Source: Euryodendron excelsum (Eukaryota; Streptophyta; Magnoliopsida; Ericales; Pentaphylacaceae). From it: DNA of 64,000 nucleotides. Location: the NCBI GenBank assembly GCA_033060915.1, contig CM065378.1, positions 6,300,001 through 6,364,000 of the forward strand, read 5' to 3'. The notes under the pieces are model-generated. The model had not been told where the DNA came from. It worked only from the letters and a program-made list of their open reading frames with translations, and ran no database searches. A program made the position numbers and the translations under genes. This document shows positions 56,279 to 64,000 of the stretch, piece by piece. Within the stretch, counting starts at the first letter, position 1; the number at the start of each line of letters is the position of its first letter.

Positions 56279-57205
56279 GTAGTTGACTTTTTATTAATAG
56301 GCCTTGTGACTGTGGTTGGACCATTTGATTTTCTTTTTCCTTTTCTTTTTTTATGATGTAATGCTGTAAACTTTGTATTTGGTTTCGAGCTTTCCATTAA
56401 AAGAATAGAAAAAAAAATGTTGTAACAATGACATACAAATTCTAAAAATGCAATATTGATTATTGTAATTTCTCATCTCATTCATATTCATAAAATCTGA
56501 AAACACTATTTTACTTTGAAATTATTATGCAAGTTTACAAGGCCTCAGGTATTGAAAATCCTAATAGGCATTGCATCGAGCTTAGACCACATCCATACAT
56601 GTACTTATCCAGCCATTATATGTGGAGATTTAAAGCCAGCAAATATTTGTTAGACGATGTATGTTTAGCAATTTGAAACCTTTCAAGAACATTATCTAAA
56701 TAAAAGTACTCAGATGATTGTTTTTTGAACTAACCTTCAAAAACTACTTTTTTAATTTATAGAAATATGATGTAATTACATGCGACTTTGGAAGTGCCCT
56801 ACAAGCCGGAGGCAATTGCACATTTGGATACTTTGATAAAGCCATCTCTGACACTTCAATTATTGTTATCTTTGACATTTTTTCCTATTCTTTTCTACAC
56901 GCGCATATTTGTACTTGTAAAAAATGCATAGACAGTATAGTGAGGTCTTCCGATCATAATTATCATGAAGGTACTAGGGATATGAAGTGATAATTGAAAG
57001 ATGAAGGGGTGTTTGGATTTTGTTTTTTAAAAAAGTTATAAACTAGAAGTTTGAACTAGTTTTCAAAATTACTTATTTAAATAATTTTTTAAATATCTAA
57101 AAAGATACTTTTTTTTGGCAGGAGCCAAACACAGTTTAAAAAAGTTATTAGTTTAAAGCATAAGCTATTACAAAAGCCACCATCTAAACACCCCTTAAAA
57201 TAACT
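56279..57205. other. Gene-free AT-rich DNA
   Basis: Nothing recognised beyond the possible 3' UTR of the orphan exon. Confidence 0.45.
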
Positions 57206-57625
57206 TTGACAGAATATTGTCATGAATTTGTAATTTTCACTGTCCCGTGCGGCACTCAAACTATCATACCTTGTAGTTCTAAGTCAGTCTAACTCTCACT
57301 CACACTTGAATTCAATAGAGGAATTTGGAGAAGAAACACTCGAAAGAGCTTGAATTGCTTTGATTTACTTATTCTACTTGTTTTTATAGTTTACAAATGA
57401 GGTTCTTACCCTCTTTATACTATTCCACCTTCTTAACTTATAGTACAGATTTATTTAATCCTAAGGTGGAAGTTAATTTTTCAGAATAATCTATACAAAT
57501 ATCTATAATTAGAGATATTTATAAGACTCTAAAATATTTTACTCTTTACAAGTTAGTATGCTTTTAGAATCTTCTATACTTTATACAAGGTTCCATAATA
57601 TTAAATCTTGTGAAATTCTCTTAAT
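57206..57625. repeat. Dispersed repeat, copy 2
   Basis: Diverged same-orientation copy of 37555-37998, sharing GAGCTTGAATTGCTTTGATT, AATCTATACAAATATCT and ACAAGGTTCCATAATAT. Class unknown. Confidence 0.7.
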
Positions 57626-57729
57626 ACTCAAGATGCTATGAGAAGAATTTAGAGTAAGAAAGTCTTAAAGTGTGTGGTAGCAAGTAAGCAAACGTCCGCG
57701 TGATGATGATTTGGCGAGCTGTGATAATT

Positions 57730-57820
57730 ATAGTTATCAGAACTGAACCGGTAATTGAACTTGTCAAGTTATCAGTTCAATGATTCATTAGTTTAATCGG
57801 TTAGATAATAAAATAATAAT

Positions 57821-57860
<40 letters not shown>

Positions 57861-58053
57861 TAGTTAAAAGATACTCTCTTTTATATAATAATTCAACATA
57901 AGTATAAATGATAAATATTAGAAAAAAGTATAAAAATAAATAATTATAAAAACATTCAAAAGGACTTCTCTTTTTTTCAATTTAATATTTTTAAACTATT
58001 GCATATTGGTATTTTTATATTTAAAGGAAGTATCATAAAGACTAAAAATAATA

Positions 58054-58085
<32 letters not shown>

Positions 58086-58545
58086 CGTGGCATTCATTAT
58101 TATTATTTTTAACTTCTTATACCCTCCTCTTTCTTCATCTTAATTTTTTTTATTTTAGTTTATAGTTTTTACATTTGGATTATTTTTTTATAATACATAT
58201 CTCGATATATCTAATTATAATATAAAAAATATCTAAAGAAAAGAAAACCCAACGTAAGAAAGAGAGAAATGTACCTTATTTACCTAGTTATTTTTTTCCT
58301 CCTCTTTCTTTCCTCTTTTTTTTCTTCTTTTGACTTTTGTTTAAAGTTTTTACTTTTTTATTCTATATTTCATCAAAAGATCATAAAAGACATTTTTTTT
58401 AAAAAATAAAAAATAGTATTGAATCTTGTGAAATTTTTGATATTTTGATTTTTTTCAAAAACCGGCCGGTTCACTGGTTTTTTAAAATACCGACGATTCG
58501 TCCGGTTTAATCCGGTTCATATACATTTCTAGTAAATTAATTAAA
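57730..58545. mobile_element. Degenerate repeat with CCGGTTCA motifs
   Basis: Starts ATAGTTATCAGAACTGAACC, like the MITE ends at 40603 and 51585. It contains CCGGCCGGTTCACTGG and TTTAATCCGGTTCA near 58460-58520, but no clean right end or target duplication. Probably an old relative of those MITEs with AT-rich filler. Confidence 0.35.
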
Positions 58546-59784
58546 CCATATCGTTCATGGCCTTGACCTTGCTACTAGGCTACTCACTCCATGTGGCCCA
58601 AAAGATTATATGGTGGTGGGAGAGGAAGTCCCCGACCGATGTGGGATCAATGGGGGAGCTCCAAACAAGGCTAAGGCTAAAAAAAGAACCCTACCGATCA
58701 ATCCTCATTAGAAAAAGCGCCTTTTCTTTTTTTTTTTAATGTAATGAGCCTATCCTCTCTTCTCTGGTCGTATTCAACTAATTCAAGACCAAAATATTCG
58801 GAGGATTCTTCTGATCAAAATATATTAATCTTTTTTTTTGTTTCCCGATGGCCTGGAAGGGACGAAAGAAAGATCATTATACCAAAGGGATGATGGGATG
58901 GGGATGGAGTTTGGGGTGGGGGGCTCCATTTAGCACCGGTTGAGATGAGCATTGGGGTGGGTGGCGGTGGTGGAGGCAGCCATGGCACTTAACTCTTTTT
59001 TCGCTACTTTCACTAACAGAGAGCGACCTGAAACCACTCAACTAAGGACCACATATATAACATTAAATGACCCTTTTTTTATTTTTTTATCATACTCAAA
59101 TCTTTACCATCCATTTTTAACCCAAACAATTCTTCTTAATTCCATTATTTATTGAATTCATATTCGAACTTGTTCTTCGGTTTCAGCTGCTGGTCAATCA
59201 ATTAGTAATGGGTTAGGAATTAACTGCATTTGTATATGCCTCCAAAATGCCAAGTCATCATGCTTTGTTGTTTAGTTAGATTTGTTCAGGACAAGAGGAG
59301 ATTTTGCATAAACACCCCTCAATTCAACACAACTAATTAAGTTTAATTCATAGGAGACATGGTTCCTGAATTTGCCAAACAGAACCTAAACGATCCATTA
59401 GTTTAATTAAATAGATTTGTAGGGGTTTCCAAACAAACTTCCATTTTATTTGTCTTCCTTAGGAGGAATTTAATGGTGGGTAAGCTTCACTACAAAAACA
59501 AAGGTGCCACATTTTTTTAATGATATTGATTGTGTATTCAATCATGCAGGGCCAAACAAGCCTGATATTTCAGGTTTATGAAGGTGACAGATGCTTGAAA
59601 ACTCAAAAGCTCACATAAATAATTATTCCCTTTGGTTTTGGATTATCCAAATCATTCGCTGAAGATCGGGAACTTTCTTAATGTATTGCTGCTCTTTGTT
59701 TTTTGCCTTTGCTTAGCATGACGATAAAATGTATTATTGTCCACTTTGGCTTCACATGTTTTGAGTCCCGATTTTTTAACTTCC
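58546..59784. other. Gene-free DNA
   Basis: Includes a GACCGATGTGGGATCAATGG stretch (58637) common in plant repeats and a G-rich run near 58890-58925. No gene recognised. Confidence 0.45.
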
Positions 59785-60500
59785 TTGTTGCTCATTTCCC
59801 GGATTTGCTTAAACGTGATTATAAATCGTGTCCACCATTAATCTTTTCGAAACAAAAGCTAAGATTAAAAATAATTTAACTGTTCATACGTACACTAATT
59901 TATATTCACTGTTTTTTATATAGGTACGTACCAATTATTAACGAATAATTATCAATAAGATGCCTAGCTGATAATAGTTGAAGATGTGGAGCGTCTGCTG
60001 GGGTCGTCTTTGACCACGATGTCAACATTAAACAGTGGAGTTCATTAATCGACACATAGTGCGCATTCTAAGACTATTTAACCATACTATAAAAGCTTAT
60101 AAACTGCATTGTCCACTTTTAATTTATATTTTTAAGTCCATATTAATTTTTTTTTTTTTTTTTTTGGTTGCTCATTTTCCGGATTCGCTTAAACATGATG
60201 ATATATCGTGTCCACCATCAATATGCTTGGAGGGAAAACTAAGATTAAAGATAATCTAAATGTTAATGCACAATTTTATTTACACTTTTTCATAGTTACT
60301 CATTATCCGCGAATAACTATCAATAAAATCCTAGTTTATAATAGTTTAAAAAAGTGGGGCTTCTGCCAGGCTCATCTTTGACCACGATGTCAAACATTAA
60401 ACAGTGGAGTTCACAAATCGACACATAGCGAATAGACATTTTAAGACAATTATTTACTCATAATATAAAAATATTCTACCAACATTGCCTCGTCAATCAA
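59785..60500. repeat. Diverged tandem duplication (~380-bp period) with conserved inverted W-box
   Basis: Copies at about 59785-60120 and 60165-60500 share GTTGCTCATTTNCCGGATT, ATCGTGTCCACCAT, AATAACTATCAATAA and the block TTTGACCACGATGTCAA(A) with AACAGTGGAGTTCA. The inverted TTGAC pair lies at 60009-60026 and 60377-60394. Confidence 0.8.
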
Positions 60501-60769
60501 CAAAAGACGAGGTAGAAAACTTTCAAGATTAAAAAGCAATAATTAAGATGCTAAAGCAAAATGAGATTTTCCTTCTACGCAACAGTAAAATCATTTTCCA
60601 TGGGTCAATGTGGATATGACAGATTGATTCTCAACAGACTTTTACTAAGTAGTGTTTTGTTTAATGCGGAAATGAGCATTCGATGCTGAAAACTTGATGC
60701 ATGAACTATACGTACATGGGCATGCATTCCTAATTATCTGTATTCCCTAATACGACTTTCTGTAGTGGC

Positions 60770-60817
<48 letters not shown>

Positions 60818-60818
60818 G
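60770..60818. repeat. (CT)n(TA)n compound microsatellite
   Basis: About 28 nt of CT repeats followed by about 21 nt of TA repeats, the same arrangement as at 22583-22646. Confidence 0.95.
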
Positions 60819-62339
60819 TATTAAGTTGCTATCATGGAAGGAACTATCTGCAAAGGACTCCATGATGATCAATTAAGAGAAGAAAAGAAGATCAAATTTA
60901 GATTGAAAAAGTTCAGAGGATAGAATTGATATGACAAAAGAGTTGAAATGGGAAAGACAACCGGGGAGGAAACGAGCACTTGGTGTGTAGCTGTCATTGA
61001 ATCAAACAAACATGGTATAACAAAAGAAAAGGATTTGTGGAAGCTGAAATGAGAATCAAACAAACATGATTATCTTCTTCTTTTTTTTCATGGGTATTCC
61101 AAATTAATTTATGGTCCAACAAATGATCGAGCCGACCTCTCAAGCCTATTACAAATAAAAAGAAACAACCAAACAGTACAATGGTTTTCGGATTTTCAGT
61201 TGGGAAATTCCATCTTTGGGACCTGTTAGGGTACAGGGCTATCTTCATCAACCTTATATCAGTTTTCTTGCTTTTCAATTTCTTTCAACTTTTGTTAGAT
61301 ATGGATATTGATTTATATATACAAATAGCCAGACCACATAACATGCAAAATATCTATAGGTATCCGAATGTTAACATAAATTTTGAACATAGTCAGAGAA
61401 GATACAAAAGTAATCAGACACAAAGGCACTCGTAGGAGGAATTTTCAAACTCACAAATATGAGGTTGTGTTTGTCCAAAAACTATTATGTTTGAGTGTTT
61501 CTCGACAGGAATAACTACGAAATTGAGAAGAAGAGAAAAACCCAAATTGTATATAGGACAACACTATGTAACTAGAAAATTCCTACAAAATGTAGGTACA
61601 TAATGATTTAATTGAATAAGAATTTTTTATTTGAAAATAAAATATTTGTCATAATAGTACTTAATTACAAATATGTCATTGTCAATTATTTTTGTAGAAT
61701 TTTCTATACATATTTTATAGAAGAATGACATTTTCTTTGTATATGTGATATATATGCCTACCAGGAGCGATTGCATCATTATTAAATGTGGACCTAGAAA
61801 TGTCACCGGATAGAGCAAGATTTAACAAAATATTGCATCTAATGTGATGTAGTGGAATACATGAACATTGGGGGCAGAGTAAGGAGGAGCCCAAGACTGT
61901 GAGGGAAACCAACTGCGTATGTGCAAATTAGTTTGAAACTTCATGGAATGTTAACCCTCTTTGGTTATAGCTATGTTTTCATTTTTGTTTTTGATTTTTG
62001 TGTTTTTAGAAGCAAAAAAAAAAAAAAAAAAAAGAATTTTTTATTTTTCCTTCTTATTGAAAAAATAGGACCATTAAAAATACCATCATTTTACATTATT
62101 TTTTATTTTTGTACAAAAACTCTTCCAGACACTTTAAAAAAAAATTAGTTCCTAAAACGAGGTGTTTTCTGAAAAAATTACCGAAAATAAGTTCTAAACC
62201 TATTTACCAAAATGTAGCCTGGGTGAAAAAAATTCCTAAATTAGTTTGCCAAACATAATTTTTGTAAATTTTGGAAATCAAAACAAAAAATTGGAAACGA
62301 AATTGTAACTAAACGAGTGATTGTACTCTAAAAAGTACA
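60819..62339. other. Gene-free AT-rich DNA
   Basis: No gene, RNA or clear transposon end recognised. Confidence 0.5.
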
Positions 62340-64000
62340 ATCAGAGTATCTAATTGTAAGCTATTGTTAGTACTTATTTATATATTATTTATTATTTTTA
62401 ATATAATTTTGATATTTTTAAGTTTCTTGTGTCTTATACAGATTTAAAGTTAAAATCGAATAAAATGAAGCCGACAAGCACACAGATATTTATTCGGGTG
62501 TTATTTTGATATATTATGTTATATTATATTTATATAAAAATTAGTGGTGTAATTTTATAATACTTATAAATTAGTGGTATAATATTATAAATATATATAA
62601 GTTAGTGGTGTAATTAAAAAATAATTAAAAAAATTTTAAATAATAAAATAATAAAAAAATTCTTTTCATCTCTTATAAATAGGAGAGCTACGGGAAGGAA
62701 GAACAGAGCTTAAGAACAGAGTTAGAGAGAGTCTAGAGAACAGGAAGTTCAAAGCCAGGGAGCTCCACATTTAGTTGTTTCATTTTCAGGTGTAGATTTT
62801 CGGTTAGTTTGTAAGTGTTTTTTTAGTTAGCTTTTAGTTTTTTCTTTACTATTATTTTGTTGTAACAAATATTTTTATTTATGAAGTCATTTTCTTTCAA
62901 ATTATATCTTTTCTATTGTCATTAGTAGCTAGTTTTATTTTTTGAACCAATTGTAAAAATCACGTGACGGTATTAAGATGATCAATTAAGATCTGTCTTT
63001 CCATTCCAGATTTATTCAAAAATTAAGAGTTTTTGCATACGTTCGGTATATTGCATGTTTGGGCACAGACACGTATATTTTATGCACATAATTATTTTGT
63101 TTTTTTGTACATAAGTTTAAGTTTAGAGTATCATAATTAATATAAGAGACTAATGTAAAGTAAAGTAAATGCTGGTTTACTGATCACTTTTCAAAAGTTT
63201 GTATATTTTATGCGGGTCCTCTATTTAGTATGTTTTTATGTCCAAACCTCTGGTACGGGCCTAAGGTATTTAATCTTAATCTGAAATAGATTACTTTTAT
63301 ATTCTTAGTTATTAAAATCTAAATCTTTTTGAAAATTTAGACTTTTAATTATTTTTGTAATACTTTCTGGCTTGATAAAGGAGTCGGTATATGCAAATCG
63401 ATGCTGAAGGTTTTCGATAATAATTTAATAAGTATTTAGCCTAGAACTTTTGAAAACATGTGCCTTTAATTATGCTTGTTACACTTATGTTTTGACAAAG
63501 TATTACTTAGTGTTTATAAGTCGATGGTAAGGGTTCATGATTTTAACGTAATATTGTAGTATTTGGTTATCTTTGAATATTCTGATCTGTTAATTTATAT
63601 AGCTCAAGGAGGCCAAACGATTGACAAATGGCAAATCTGTATTGATCAACTCCAAGAAAGTCACGTGATTGAATCAATTGGATCCGAAACTGTTTTTAAT
63701 CTGTTTCTTTTGTCAAGTTTACCAACCATCAAATCTCTTAAAGACAAATATTTTTCTTTTAGATACTATTTCTGTAACTTTTGTTCAACTCTCCTCAGCA
63801 AAAAGTAAAATTTAAACTGGTTAGTTTAGATTCCAACTTAAGCCATCTATGACGCTTCTATGTCTAGCATGGCTTAGTCTAGCATGACTTAGTCAGTATC
63901 TAACCCATTACTTAGAGTGAATTTTGGCACCTACCATCTGTAATTGTGAAATTTCACATGATTTAGAGTTTAGTTCCCTGTGGATCGATCCCGTTCTTAC
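62340..64000 (+). mobile_element. Possible LTR-retrotransposon terminal region running off the right edge
   Basis: A TATAAATAG box at 62674-62682 is followed by GAGAGAGTCTAGAGAACAGG. The window closes with TTCCCTGTGGATCGATCCCG, a signature I associate with the 3' end of plant Tat/Athila gypsy LTRs just before a TGGCGCC primer site. A related antisense version is at 39280-39310. The left boundary is not resolved. The ORF at 63563-63808 has no family resemblance. Confidence 0.4.

Noticed and set aside
63563..63808. 81-residue ORF near the right edge
   Set aside because: No family resemblance and it lies within presumed LTR sequence.

Overview
This is nuclear DNA of a flowering plant, most likely a eudicot. 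It is AT-rich, with long GT-AG introns, many (CT)n and (TA)n microsatellites, plant-type LTR retrotransposons, Helitron- and hAT-like elements, and two recognisable plant genes on the + strand. I cannot name the species.

Layout. (1) 1-17366: the last eight exons of a plastid/mitochondrial-type RecG DNA helicase gene. Its start lies left of the window. The introns are full of transposon debris: an hAT-like MITE, a possible SINE, an L1-like LINE fragment split by a small solo LTR, and old LTR pieces. (2) 17832-22452: a degenerate Ty1/copia retrotransposon with both LTRs and a perfect GGATG target-site duplication, starting about 470 bp past the RecG stop codon. (3) 22453-29957: gene-free DNA holding a candidate non-autonomous Helitron (24519-25568) and a local duplication near 26.1-26.9 kb. 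(4) 29958-33744: a four-exon HD-Zip class II transcription factor gene (ATHB-17/18-like) with a 120-nt polypyrimidine mirror repeat just upstream of its ATG and a canonical HD-Zip II binding site about 570 bp upstream. (5) 32265-52340: the second half of that gene plus its 3' flank has been duplicated to the right. The daughter copy carries only a broken last exon and has been hit by a solo LTR, two hAT-like MITEs and a 10.3-kb Ty3/gypsy element nested inside one of the MITEs. (6) 52341-64000: gene-free repeat-rich DNA with another hAT-like MITE, an orphan 3' exon candidate, a diverged tandem duplication, and the start of what looks like another LTR retrotransposon running off the right edge.

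The most interesting unit is the Ty3/gypsy element (40736-51015, Tat-like with a second RNase H). Downstream of gag-pol it carries an array of 64-bp hairpin-containing repeats, followed by a converging antisense gene with two clean GT-AG introns and its own TATA box. Because the parent and daughter segments of the duplication can be compared, several transposon insertions have an empty site inside the same window, which gives a relative order of events.

All calls come from reading the sequence; no database search or alignment program was run, and counts of differences are by eye.
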